Part shown: piece after piece, positions 1 through 11,144 of the stretch | Position numbering within the stretch: position 1 is the stretch's first letter | Layout: each line of letters begins with the position of its first letter | NCBI GenBank assembly: GCA_009760855.2 | Contig: WPIO01000013.1 | Span: 2,492,501-2,556,500 of the forward strand | DNA: 64,000 nt | Direction of reading: 5' to 3' | Origin: Cristatella mucedo | Lineage: Eukaryota; Bryozoa; Phylactolaemata; Cristatellidae | Translations under genes and position numbers: made by a program | The notes under the pieces: model-generated | Database searches by the model: none | What the model was told of the DNA's origin: nothing | Seen by the model: only the letters and a program-made list of their open reading frames with translations

Positions 1-860
1 TTTACGAAGTCGCTGTAAGAGAATCAATACCCAACGGTTAGTGACACGGACGGTATCGGGCTTGCAAAAGCAGACAAGTGTCTTGCTTAGGCCAAAAAGC
101 TAAAGAAAACCCGTCGTTAGTTAGAGACCTCTGGCTAATAACGTGCTCGGAGTCCTTCACAGATGTGCATGCAGAGTCGGACACCGGAATGATAAAACAA
201 CAGGCAAGTTCACTCGAGCGAAGGAAAAGCTGACAGAAGCAGACGCGACGCTTGCTTAGGCTTGAATGATTGATGCCAGGTCATCGCAAATAGTGACCGT
301 AGCCGGAAGCGAGTTCCGGACTCTCGGTGTCTACCAGCTGAAGACTCGATAGCCGAAAGATTTCAATTCAGTGCGAAGGTCTGCGAGATGACTATATACT
401 GAGTGGAGTGGGTGGTGTGAGAGCACGTGACAGGAGGATCAAGAAGGCAAGTGCAAGACGGTGCGAGCGAAAGTCAGACTGAATCCGATCTGAGACGGAC
501 TGACGATCTTAAACTTGATTCGATTCCAGGTTGGGAGCCATTGAAGCTCAGACAGGAGCACTGCGATGTGGCAGCTACGACGTCGACGACGGATCTCAAG
601 TTGAGCTGTACACCAGCTGCAGCTGATTAAGGGAACAGGCCGGGAGTCTTGATTGATTAAAGGGAGTTGCACTAATCCGGACGCCGACGTCGCAAACCCG
701 TGAACTGGCTTAGCTGCTGTACTCTTATCTAAGTAGGCCCTCATTTTCGGGGATGTCCCTTAGCTGAAAGTAGGCCGATTTGACAGTGAAGGAAATGTGC
801 TCATCTAACGAATGACACTTCGTTTGGGAATAGTAGCCTAAATTACGGCACGACGTGACG
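1..860 (-). mobile_element. L2-like LINE 3' region, strongly diverged
   Basis: Read on the minus strand, roughly 439-744 encodes a decayed version of the C-terminal LINE motif seen in better copies of this window (RRRSCHIAVLLSELQWLP, then RIKFKIVS). The nucleotide order also matches the reverse L2 copies at 3.4-4.3 and 51.6-52.5 kb, including the segment before the gtcgtctaacgagagg-type block near 800. Frames are broken; it is a relic. Confidence 0.6.
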
Positions 861-1227
861 GTAGCGATGCCTTATTCTTGAGAATTGTGTCCTCCAATTG
901 AGGAGGGTGACACTAGATTTGCTCGTAACTATTAGGTCGGTCTTGTGATTGTTGCCAGACCCTCGTCGCTCCTGAAGCGAGTGCCAGATGGCGGGGCTTC
1001 GCGCGCCAGGGCGAGTAGCGGCGTCTCGACGAGCCGCCGCCGACTGCCGCTCGCGAGCGGCTTAGAGCCAGCGGTAGTCGGCAGCGGATGGTGTGAGGTC
1101 CGCTTGACTGGACTGTGTGCGCAAAAATGAAAAATATGGTGCATGCTCTACACGTAGTCAAATCACAATAGCAAGATTTCAAGAAACGAGCAGCTCGCCG
1201 CCTGTGTACTCGCTTCGCTGGGTCATA

Positions 1228-1560
1228 GCTGGTGAGCCGTGATGGCACGCTAGGTAAATAATATAATTCATTTATATAGCGCCCCAAGAGAACTTAATCT
1301 CTATTCAGGCGCTTCACATATGCCTCGAGGCTCGAGCCCACGACCTCAGTCAAACCTTGGTCGGAGCTAGCACCTTAATCGCAAGACCAAACCAGCTCGG
1401 CGTAAGGTAAGGTGGTTGCTTTCACGACCTCGGTCCTGAGGTCGCGGGTTCGATTCCTGCAGTGGGCGATTCTTTATCGCCACTGCAAGCGGTGGTGATA
1501 GCCGTAAAGGCTCTTCTGTCGCTATACAAAAAGAGGCTGTTTAATCAGCTAGGATTTGTG
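1228..1560 (+). mobile_element. tRNA-derived SINE (family A), interrupted by SINE B
   Basis: A tRNA-like head (gtgagccgtgatggcacgc) continues after a nested element with a B-box-like gggttcgattcctgc, a conserved body (gtgggcgattctttatcgcc) and a 3' end of ctatacaaaaagaggctg. The same body recurs at 57.6 kb with no interruption, which shows that the head at 1228-1255 and the rest at about 1391 onward were once contiguous. Confidence 0.75.
1256..1390 (-). mobile_element. tRNA-derived SINE with L2-like tail (family B), nested in SINE A
   Basis: On the minus strand it has a tRNA-like B box (gtgggctcgagcctc), then gcgcctgaatagagattaag and an end of gcgctatataaatgaatta. The 3' part matches the 3' end of the L2-like LINE. 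It splits a family A SINE; short repeated aggtaa motifs flank it and may be the target duplication. Confidence 0.75.
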
Positions 1561-2470
1561 TCACGGAAGACAACTCGGCGCCATCATGCTGCTTGACGGA
1601 AGTGCGCCATCTTCTCTCGCGATGGAGGGGAGGACGGTCTTTCTCGGCGGGGGGGGGGGGGGAGGTTCATGGTGCGGGAAGACGGAATTATTTTCCTTCT
1701 CTTACGTACTGCTCGTACGACAGGAATAATTGCCGAGAATGGCACTTTTCTTACGACGGCAAAGTATGCATTGTACTTCAAAATACGGCAAGACCGAGGG
1801 TCGGCCGTCTGCTGTTCGACTAACGGCCGCGAAGGCGATGCGCTTCGTGCGAGGAGAAATCTAGCATGCGTCTGGGATCAAGGTCCAGTGCTCTGCGAAT
1901 GATCTAACTTGACCGCCACTGCGCGGCACTTTAAACATGGCACTAAAAGCCTTTCACTAAAGTCTCCACTAACTTTCTGTAGCGCTGATCCCGTCGTTCG
2001 GCCCGAATGCAAGTGTGAAATCTAATTGCGATTGAGGGCCATCAAGTTGAAACCATCAAGTCTGCTGCGATCTAAGACCAGAGACCGTATTCGCTTCTAG
2101 ACCTACGCAGATCGATGGAGGTCGAGCATAACTTGCACAAGGGCGATCCGCAGCAGCGCTCCACGACTCATAAAGAACGGTTAAATACTCAGATAAGTTT
2201 ACGTATTGCATCCATTTTCTCTCAATCTCTCTGTCCCTCTCTTTTACGTTTGCCTTTCGATTACGAGTTCAGTGTTGCTTTGTATAGCTCCATCTCTGGA
2301 TTCTTGATATGGCATAGCTGTGGTGTACTGAGACTCTCCCGAGTTATACTTTTCAGGAAGGCTCAAGCCTGAAAACCTCTTCCGCCTTTTAACCATAGGT
2401 CAAAGGAATAATAAGCTGCTTTACAGTAGCTGGTAAGAGTACTTGAGGCAACAAACTACGTATAAAATGT
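1561..2470. other. No recognisable gene or repeat
   Basis: Open frames are short and low in information. A run of 14 or so G residues lies near 1650. Nothing here could be matched to a family. Confidence 0.5.
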
Positions 2471-2479
2471 GTGCAATTC

Positions 2480-2592
2480 CTGGGATCGGTGACATTAAAA
2501 TTATATCGGCACATGTAAAGCGCCTAGCAAGAGATTGAGTTCTCTAAGGGCACTTTATCAAATGTATTATTATTATTATTATTATTATTACC
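2480..2592 (+). mobile_element. L2-like LINE 3' tail
   Basis: Terminal module only: atgtaaagcgcctagcaaga, a gagttctctaagggcac stretch and an (ATT)n end. This is the same terminus as in the longer plus-strand copies. Confidence 0.8.
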
Positions 2593-2929
2593 ATAGTTAG
2601 CAAAGCCAGTTTTTTAAGAGAGTCGTTACGAAATTCCAGTGAGCTTTAATTCCGCACTGCGTCGCTGGTGAGAACTGCAGCTTCGCTAGGATGTGGACGC
2701 TACTTCACAAAGCATTTACTTCCACTGCGACGACTGGAAATTTTGGCAGATGTTAGGCAGACAGTCTAGAAACCGATCCATAACGCCGTAACACCGAGCA
2801 GCGTATCAGCAATGACGAAAGGTCAGGGATCGTATGTACATGCCTGTGTTTGGCTAAGTGTAACCTTGCCCTTGCACTGCCCTTGGGCTCTTGCTGCCTA
2901 TGCTTAGCTTTGACCAGCAGGCTACAGCA

Positions 2930-3230
2930 GATTTCAAATTGGTGAGGGGCTCAACCATCGTTGATCCGCATTGACAGAGGGGCGTGATGAGACGGGTAGC
3001 CCGATTTGAAGCCTATTCAGATACGAACTCCGGAATGGATTGACCTAAAAGCGAGTGACAGAATCTTGAAGTTGATGCTCGATAGGCAGCCAATGCAAGC
3101 GGAAGAAGCGGCAGCGAAGACGTGCTTATGAGCCCAGGGCCGTGCGATCTTTTTCGACCGTGCATACAACATTACCTCGAAATCAAATGAGCAAAGATCC
3201 GGGTTTTTGCTAAGATGAAACATTGGTCAA
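2930..3230 (-). mobile_element. L2-like LINE fragment, decayed
   Basis: The minus strand at 3017-3223 reads INFKILSLAFRSIHSGVRI, a decayed match to the RIDFKVLSLTFRSLHSL block of the intact copies. No 3' tail is preserved. Confidence 0.6.
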
Positions 3231-3435
3231 GAGAGCAGGGCATGGAAGTGAAGCATCAGGGAGAAGCCTCGAGATCGACTGAGGCATACGCTCCCGAGGA
3301 GGCTTGCAATCTTGCGACCTTGCGAGGAGGCTTGCAACCTGGCCAACGATGTTTCCCTTCCACGTGAGCAAAAACCATGAGTCCGCTAGCGGCTCAGTTG
3401 GTGCATGCGCATTTGTATATTGGCGATTGCATTTA

Positions 3436-4320
3436 ATGATAATAATAATACATGTGTATATCACCCTCGGAGAATTTAATCTCTTTCTAGGCACTTAAAT
3501 ATGGTGCATAAGAATCGTGGTCGAATAGTTAATGTTATCATGCTCAATGACAACAAACATAGTTAGAGGTGACATGCACAGGGTCGGCATGCAAATGTGG
3601 TTAGTGGCAGCATTCAACATTGTCGGCATGCATAAATGCTTTGATAAATAGGCGCGTGTTAGCTTTTTTAATTGGCGATAGGCCAGGAGATGTCATGACG
3701 CAAGTCGGAAATGAGTTTCAGGCTTTGGGAGCATACTGGCTAAAGGCACGGTTTCCAAAGGATTTGAGGTTCGTACGAGGTATTTATAAGCGATTAGATT
3801 ACGAAAAGCGAATGGTACGATGCTTATCCTGGTGAGGCAGTAGATCTGATAGGTAGGCTGGAGCAAAAAATGAAGGGACCTAAATGTGAGTGACAAAACC
3901 TTGAAATCATGTGTTGCTTGACTGGAAGCCAGTGCAGGTCGGCGAGAAGTAGTGGGGTGTGGCAACTGCGAAGCTCACGACAGACAAGCCTAGCTGCAGA
4001 GTTTTGCACCAGCTGTAAGCACCTGATTGCACAGGCCGGTAGACCAGCAAGCAGTGAGTTGCAGAAGTCAAGACGGGATGTCACGAATGCATGGCCCAAT
4101 TTAGATGTGGTATCTCTGTCTAAGCAAGCCCGAATTTTAGCAATGTTATACAGCTGAACTTAGGCAGACTTGACTGTGGAGCTGGTGTGGTCGTCTAATG
4201 AAAGGTCACATTGGAACAGGACATATAGATTTCGTGCAGACTCAACAGGAGATATGCTGGCAGAGTCGATTTTGAGACATTCAACGGATGCACTCGCTGT
4301 CGGAGACCTTCGAAGCCCGA
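3436..4320 (-). mobile_element. L2-like LINE 3' region
   Basis: In reverse orientation it starts with the ATT-type tail at 3436 and runs through the 3' UTR to the C-terminal coding block. The minus frame ending near 3824 contains GHAFVTSRLDFCNSLLAGLP and the QNSAARLVCRE motif typical of L2/CR1-group reverse-transcriptase C-termini. It is 5'-truncated and frame-broken. Confidence 0.85.
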
Positions 4321-4471
4321 ACACTCGTCTCCTCGATCGGCACTATGTAAGAGTAAAGTGGAAAAAAGAAGATCTCAGACGGTGCATTGACCCTATTTAC
4401 GCGAAGGCAGCCGACCCTCGTCGGCTTTTAGTGAGCCGTAAGAGGGCAACAACGTGATAGCCCAGCAGGTA

Positions 4472-4786
4472 ATAATAATAATAATAATACATTTGCATAG
4501 CGCCCTCAGAGAACTTTATCTCTTTATAGGCACTTTACATTTGCTGCAAAGGAAGCACGACTGAATGGTTAATGGTAGCTTGCTCAATGTCAACAAGCAT
4601 AACATGGTTAGGGGTGACATGCACAGGGTCAGCATGCAAATGTAGTCAGTGACAGCATGCACAGTGTTAGCACGCATAAGCACACAAAGGACGAATCACT
4701 TGGATCCACTAAATACTGCGATAAATAAGTGCGTTATTAGCTTCTTTTTAAACGCCGTTAAGTCAGGGGATGTCGTGCCGCTAGTC
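4472..4786 (-). mobile_element. L2-like LINE 3' tail, truncated at a SINE
   Basis: A second reverse L2 tail ((ATA)n, then gcgccctcagagaac) runs until the sequence switches abruptly into a plus-strand SINE at about 4786. Confidence 0.8.
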
Positions 4787-4935
4787 GGAAGTAAGGTGCT
4801 CGCCCTTCACGACCGAGTTCGTGGGTTCGAATCATGCAGTGGGCAATCCTTTATTGCCAACTGCAAGCGGTATTGATAACCATTAAGGCTTCTCTTACGC
4901 TATGCAAATGAGGCATTCAAATCAGCTCATATTTA
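4786..4935 (+). mobile_element. tRNA-derived SINE (family A)
   Basis: It has a gtgggttcgaatcatgcagt B box, then the family body (cctttattgccaactgcaag) and an end of cttacgctatgcaaatgagg. Confidence 0.75.
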
Positions 4936-5017
4936 CTTATTCGATTTAAAGGATTGCCTGTAGCAGGACTTCGATCCGCGGCCGCTGGGTCGCGAAGTTC
5001 GAGCACCTTATATACAT

Positions 5018-5117
5018 ACATACATACATGCATACATACATACATACATACATACATACATACATACATGCCTACATACATACATATACACACATATATA
5101 TATATATATATATATAC
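5018..5117. repeat. (CATA)n and (AT)n microsatellites
   Basis: About 60 bp of imperfect catacata repeats is followed by about 25 bp of alternating AT. Confidence 0.9.
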
Positions 5118-5119
5118 AT

Positions 5120-5240
5120 AATTCCGCTGTTTAACGCTCTAAAATAACTTAATCTCTATGTAGGCACTTCACGTGTTCCGCAGGGCTCGAACCCACGACT
5201 TCGGCTCTCAAAGGCGAGCTCTTTATCCATGAGTCAAACC
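5120..5240 (-). mobile_element. SINE with L2-like tail (family B)
   Basis: In reverse orientation it carries the aacttaatctctatgtaggc tail module and a gggctcgaacccacgac B box. Confidence 0.6.
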
Positions 5241-6290
5241 AGGGCGGCATCGCTGCGGGGGAGAGGCGCGCTTCCCTCTCCGCTTAGCGGCCGTACCTCT
5301 GGTGACCAGCAGCGGAAATGGAAGGGCACGGAAGGGCACGGTCGCTAAGCGTCCCGCGAGGATCGAGCTGCACCGCCGCTCGGCGCCGGCCGCTCGGCGG
5401 GAGACGAACGAGCGTGTCGCCACGACTTTCCCGGTTCCCGGACGTCCGCGCGCCGGCTCGTAAGCTGCTCATGCCGCGAGCTCACGGCATGCTCTAATCC
5501 GCCCGGATCCGCGCAGATTCGCGCTTTCGCAAAGGATGAACCTCTCCTCGTCTTCTTCTTCTTCTTTCCTTTCCGCCTAGTCCTCCTTCTCATCATACTC
5601 GTCCTCCCCGTGCGCTGCTGCGCTGGCTGCGTCGACAGTCCGACCTCGGGGGGGGGGGGGGGCTCAGCAGCGGTGGCGTCGGGGCTCAGCAGCGGTGGCG
5701 TCGGGGCTCAGCAGCGGTGGCGTCGGGGCTCAGCAGAGGTGGCGTCGGCGCAGTCGAATGCGACTGCGCCGCTTCTTTCTGCGACTTCCGGCTTCTCGGA
5801 GGCTTCGCGCAGCAGCGCATCGGGAAGCTAAGCGCGCGGCTCGATGCTGCGACTCTCGAGTACTCGGAAACGAGGCTCGTGCGGGCGCTAGGCCTAGGCT
5901 GCCTGGGGGCCGCGACCCCCCCCCCCCGCCCTGACCCCCTTACGATCGGCCCCCGCTCCGGGCGTGCATGCTCGGGGCCGCTCGTAAGCTGACAGCCCCC
6001 TCGGCTCCTCAAGGCTCAGCCAAGATCGAGATTTAGCTCGATCGGACAGGTCTTTGGCACGCCTACGGAGGCTCTGCTAAAAGACCTGTCGCGATTATTC
6101 ATTGCGATTCGTCAGCCGTAAGCGGACAACAGCCCCTCCCTCATGTCGTATTCACTTAACGTCGAGTTTTTCGGCTTTAATCTAGCGAAAGCGGAAGAAG
6201 CCTTGGGCTCCTATGACGCTTTACAAGCCCTGCACTCATTATGCTTAGTGGCGAATTTTTTCTTCGGGTACAAAGAGTGGTTTTCTAATC
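5241..6290. other. GC-rich stretch without a recognised gene
   Basis: GC- and CpG-rich with homopolymer G and C runs. All frames are open for similar lengths, which is expected from composition. No splice-bounded conserved coding segment was seen. Confidence 0.4.
5659..5746 (+). repeat. 22-bp tandem repeat, four units
   Basis: The 22-bp unit (core ggctcagcagcggtggcgtc) occurs four times in direct succession; the last unit has one change (agaggtgg for agcggtgg). A G homopolymer precedes it. Confidence 0.9.
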
Positions 6291-6975
6291 CCGTATGGTC
6301 TACCGGCCTGTGCAATCAGGCGCTTACAGCTGGTGCAAAATTTTGCAGCTAAGCTTGACTGTCGTGAGCATGTTGTTGTGAGCATGACTGCAGTTGCCAC
6401 ATCCCACCACTTCAAGCTAACCTGCACTGGCTCCCAGTCAAGCAGCGCATCGCTTTCAAAGTTCTGTCACTCACTTTTAGGTCCCTCCATTCTTTGGCTC
6501 CAGCCTACTTATCAGATCCACTCCTCCATCAGGCTAAGTAAGCATCGTACCACCCACTTTTCGGAATCTAACTGCCTACCTATACCTCTTACAAACCTCA
6601 AATTCTTTGGAGACGGTGCCTTTAGTTCATATGCTTCCAAAGCCAGGTACTCATTTCCGACTGTCGTGACGACATCCCCTGACTTGACAACATTTAAAAA
6701 GAAGCTAAAACGCATCTATTTATCACAGCATTTAGTGGGTCCATGTGATTCGTCCTTTGTGTGCTTATGGGTGCTGACACTGTGCATGCTGCCACTAACC
6801 ATATTTGCATGCTGACCCTGTCCATGTCACTCCTAACCGTGTTATGCTTGTTGGCATTGAGCATGCTACCAGTACCCATTTGATCGTGCTTCCTTCGCAG
6901 AAAATGTAAAGTGCCCTGCAAGAGATTAAGTCAATTTTCTCGTATGGCGCTATACAAATGTATTATTACTATTAT
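6290..6975 (+). mobile_element. L2-like LINE 3' region
   Basis: It begins inside the C-terminal coding block (STGLCNQALTAGAKFC) and runs through the 3' UTR to tgtaaagtgccctgcaagag and an ATT-rich tail. The frame is broken by several small indels. Confidence 0.85.
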
Positions 6976-7139
6976 AATTACTAAAGAGTGATTATCTCAC
7001 CAAGAAGCTGAACAGAATGAGAAAGTGGCTGGGAACATTTTTGCTGCCGTGGTTCACGTTTTTTCTGCGAAATAACACGAGGTGTATAATTCAAGGAAGA
7101 GAACATGAGAACTTAATCAAAAGTTCGAGGCGAGTGTTT

Positions 7140-7140
<1 letters not shown>

Positions 7141-7196
<56 letters not shown>
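7141..7196. repeat. (AT)n microsatellite
   Basis: About 55 bp of alternating TA. It lies directly against the tail of the next SINE. Confidence 0.95.
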
Positions 7197-7199
<3 letters not shown>

Positions 7200-7330
7200 T
7201 TCATTGGTATAGCACCCCAAGAGAACTTAATCTCTATTCAGGCGCTTCACATATGCCTTGGGGCTCGAGCCCACGACCTCAGCCAAACCTTGGTCGGGGA
7301 GACCACCTTAACCACTGGACCAAACCAGCT
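7197..7330 (-). mobile_element. SINE with L2-like tail (family B)
   Basis: In reverse orientation: tail (agcaccccaagagaacttaa), B box (gctcgagcccacgacctcag) and a tRNA-like head with an accttggtcggggagacc stem. One of the cleanest family B copies here. Confidence 0.8.
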
Positions 7331-7690
7331 TTGACCAGAATATACTAGACTTCACGCGTTGTTATTAAGTCAGTGTGACAAAATCGTGATACGATACAAC
7401 GTTTGAAGGGGGCATCTTCGAGAAAGCAAAAAACAGTATTGGCGCAAAACTGGAACATTTACTCATTTCTGAACGATTTTTGGTGGTCATTTTTGTTTGA
7501 CCTTAGAAAAAGGATATCTTTATTCTGGTTCATTTGCCATTCTGTGTGACTAAATATGAACCACACGACGCGAAAATACCAGTTTTCTCATCGGAAATGG
7601 GTCAATTTCAAGTTAATCCATTGTTTCGGTCACGAGAGTTAAGTTTGCAGGGAGTAGCGGCCATTTTCTAAGCTTCACGCGAATAAGCAG
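7331..7690. other. No recognisable feature
   Basis: Base composition is balanced; no gene, repeat family or structure could be identified. Confidence 0.5.
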
Positions 7691-10600
7691 GAGATGGGAG
7701 ATTGGGAGATGGCCCGCACTACCTTGACACTAGAAATTGCCTTATATGGCGCTATTCGTCGCTGCGAAGAGAGCGAGCTCTCCCCTTCACCGTCGGCGCA
7801 CGCCCCCAATGTGACCGGAAATCGTTCGGCCGGCGATGTTCAGGTTGGGGCGGCGGGCGCGATCCCGCTTGAGGCGACGGCGGCAAAAGTGCCACCCAGA
7901 TTTCCCGCTGCTTCCGGCTGCATGGCTGCACCACCACCGCTCGAACGAGCGATCTCCTGATCGACCTTCGCTCGAGTCGCGTACGCGCCCGCGACCGACG
8001 CGGGGACGTTCCCTGAGCTAAGGATATGCTCGTTTACCGCTCGCGCGCGCTCACCGCTCGCTTACTCACCGCTCGCACGCTCACCACTCGCGGCCCGTCT
8101 CTGCGCGTCGCCGTCCGGTCGTGCCGCCACGCGAGTCGCGTTCGGCTATTCGCGGTGGCGATCCGGCCGACGATGCGGCTGCGCGCTGCCGGCAGGGCGA
8201 CTGACCGGTTTCGCGGCTGCCTCGCTTAGCGGCGCAATGAGCGCTTAAATGCCGCGTCCGTCGGGAGAGCTCATCGATTCGCTCTTTCCGCCTTCGACCA
8301 GTCTCGCGGGCGCTCGCGCGCGCGCCCGGCGAGCGGCTATCGCTCTGACGAATAGACGCTTAATCCTCGCGAGGAAAAGCCCGATGCTTCCCGCTTAATT
8401 GGGCACGCAGCCTGCGAAGTCGGCGAGCGGTCGACGACGAGAGTGGTGCCGGCGGCGGCGGCGCAGCGGCGCAGCGGTGCAGCGGTAGGGCTCGCGTCTG
8501 CCGCCCCTTAGCCCGTCGACGGCCCGGTGACTGGTGGCGGCAGCGCTGACTCGTCGCGGGCGCCGCTCTCGGCGGCCGACCGCCCAAAACGAGCGCTGCG
8601 CCGCTAGAGCCACCGCGGCTCCGCGGCTCTAGCGGCTCAGCGCTCGTCTAACGGCGCACGGGGAGCTGTAAGAGCGGTGGGCGGGCGCCAGGTGTCTCGC
8701 GCACTTTACCTTTGTCACGTGGGTGGTCCTCTCGCGCGTCTCCTCGCGCGCTGTCGCACGGACAACTTGCGCACGCGTCTCAGCCCACTCGATCGCTCAC
8801 CTAATGATAATTTTCTAATTTTTTTAAGGTTAACATTGCATAGATCGCAAGAATCGTACTCGGGCTAGGAAGGATTGTCGGATAGGCAGAATCGTTGCCT
8901 TGTAGAGCGAGGATTGCACACTCTCTGCAGCACAGTGCGCCATTATACTCTCAACAGTCTCGCTGTATCTCAGTTCGCACTCTCCCAGCTAGAGTTAAGA
9001 GTCAGTGGCGGAGCCGGCTTTTCATTTATCGGCGCAACACCTGCAAAGTTTTTATGTAGGGAGGCAAGACCCGCAACTAATGAAAACTTACAAGGCATAA
9101 TCATTGCGTTCATTCGAGAGGAACTCGCATTTCCTCACCGTGAGTGAAATGAAGACATAATTGCGTCTTCGACGACAGTCGAGGGCCGAGAGAGAACCCG
9201 GTCGCTGCCCCCTGCTGTAGGGTGAGGGCAAATGTCCCCCTCGCCCTCCCCCTACCCTCTCCGGGCTCCGCCGTTGCTTACGACCCCACGCCAGACATGG
9301 CCATTGGCTGGCTTTGCGAATGCAAACAATCTGGAAGCCGACTAATACATGAGGCTAAAATCGCACAGAACTGACGAAAATGACTCAGCGAGCGCCGCTA
9401 AAAGACGGAAACCTGGAAGGATTTGCACCTCCGCTGCGACAACGGCAGCCTATTTATAAGTCGCGGTAGTCACTCACCTAAAGCGCTTATAAATCTTGGC
9501 TTGCTAACACCCCTAGCGAGCTTCAAAGGCAATTTTACGCAGGTAAACAAGCGCCACTTCGGCTTATTACTCCTCCTCTTTCATGCAGACGCCGAGCTAT
9601 TTGAAAACATTTGCGCGTCCACGCTGTCCGGAAGTGCAGCCGTCCCGTAAGTGCGGCTAACCGGAAGTGGAGGCACTGGTCGAATATCCGCCTTGCGCAC
9701 ATCTAGCCAGGCGCAAAAGAGGCAGCCGCTGAGAACGACGCGCGAAAAACGAGATGCAAAGGGCCTTATGGATTTTAAATGGCCGCGAAAACGCCGACAG
9801 CGAGCGGGGGCGAGCGCCTAATGCGGAACGCGGCGGCTGCGGAGCGACTAGGCAGCGGCGGAGCGACTACACAGCGCGGCGACGCGTCGGCTTCGGTTCG
9901 GCCAAAGCTGGCCAAGCACGCGCTCCGAGCGAGCGCTTAGCGGCAGGAGCGCCGTGGGAGCTCTCTCGCCTGCGGCGCGCGTCTTCCGCTAGGTCAGGAC
10001 TGCGGGAGCGAGTGCTCTTACTTTCGTCGGAAAAACTAGACGGCGGAACAAGCCGCTCGCGCCAGGTCTTGCCTTTTTCCTGCGCCCGCGGAAACCGCAA
10101 AATCTAATGGCTGCGCCGGCCATGCTGCGCACGGGACGCCGGCGCACGTTCCTTTCGAGAACCGTCGCGACCGTATCGACTCGGCGCACGTACGATCGCC
10201 AGCCATTTCGCAGCGCTACGCAGCGACGCGTGCGCGTATATTATCGAGCCGCCACCAGTCCGACTCTTCATATAGCGACCACCGCGCCCAGAGGAGCGCC
10301 GCGGCGCTAAAGTAGACGGCGCTTAATTTGCGGCGTCGTCTTCGGGAGATTAACCAACGATTTCCGACGGCGGCGGAGCTTAAGCCCTGTTACTCGCGTA
10401 TTTCGACAGCCGATTGTGGATACACGAGAGACGCTAGTCGGTGCTAAGACTAAGAGCGCCATCCGAGCGTAGAAGGGATGCCCAAATGCACCTCACGTTA
10501 CTGGAGCAACCGAAACGTTCACGCCGCAAGCCGAGACGCGCGGTCGTACGGGACCGGAAGCTACCAAAGGCGAGAAATGACGGCACGCTTTAGGGGATGT

Positions 10601-11027
10601 GATCGTACTACCAACGAGCGCCAACAGATCGGCGAGTGGCTACTCGCTCCGTCCGGCTCAGCACCAACAATAAAATGCATCGAAAAACAGTCACTACGTC
10701 AGCGACCTGCGTTTGTTCGACGAAAAGAGGTTGGTTCTACGGCAGCCACCGCATCTACCTTTAATAGGATTCGATGCGCTTCGCGTGAAGAGCCTGAAAT
10801 CCGCGCAAATCGATCGAGTAAACGCCAGAACCTCGCACGTTCGAATTCCCAGCCGCATTGCAGGAACCAGTCTCCAGGAAAAACGCTTGCGGATTAAAGG
10901 TCATTTGGCGAACCCATTAATTCCTTACGCAGAAGCGTGCGTCGGATCCGGCTAAAGAGAAAGAAGGTTCTCGGCGGTACGAGATTGCGACTGCAAAAGG
11001 AAGGCGGCCGGTCTTTTCGTAGCAGCT
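7690..11027. promoter_or_regulatory. CpG-rich region upstream of HSPBP1
   Basis: GC rises sharply from about 7.7 kb, with dense CpG (for example 8000-8700 and 9750-10320), and stays high up to the HSPBP1 start codon. This resembles a CpG-island promoter domain. Long open frames in it (such as 10478-10897) have no recognisable content and are probably compositional. No TATA box stands out, and the transcription start cannot be fixed. Confidence 0.5.
9628..9669 (+). promoter_or_regulatory. Paired ETS-type sites
   Basis: Two exact CCGGAAGTG motifs, at 9628-9636 and 9661-9669, sit about 33 bp apart with an imperfect third copy between them. CCGGAAGTG is the classic ETS/GABP core found in CpG-island promoters. 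Function is inferred from the motif only. Confidence 0.45.
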
Positions 11028-11144
11028 ATGGCAGAGGACGATCGCCGCCCGTTGAACTGGCAGGGGATCCTTGGGTTCTGCACAGAGAATACACGGGTGG
11101 AAGACACGACTCAACCTTCGACCTTCAATCCTATGAGAGATGAG
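11028..11144 (+). CDS. HSPBP1: HSPBP1 exon 1 (coding part)
   Basis: 39 codons from MAEDDRRPLNWQGILGF to NPMRDE, ending at a consensus donor (gag|gtgagt), phase 0. NWQGILGF matches the family's NLQGLLQ segment. Confidence 0.88.

Noticed and set aside
7141-7196. Possible origin or promoter signal from the AT run
   Set aside because: Plain alternating TA microsatellite next to a SINE tail.
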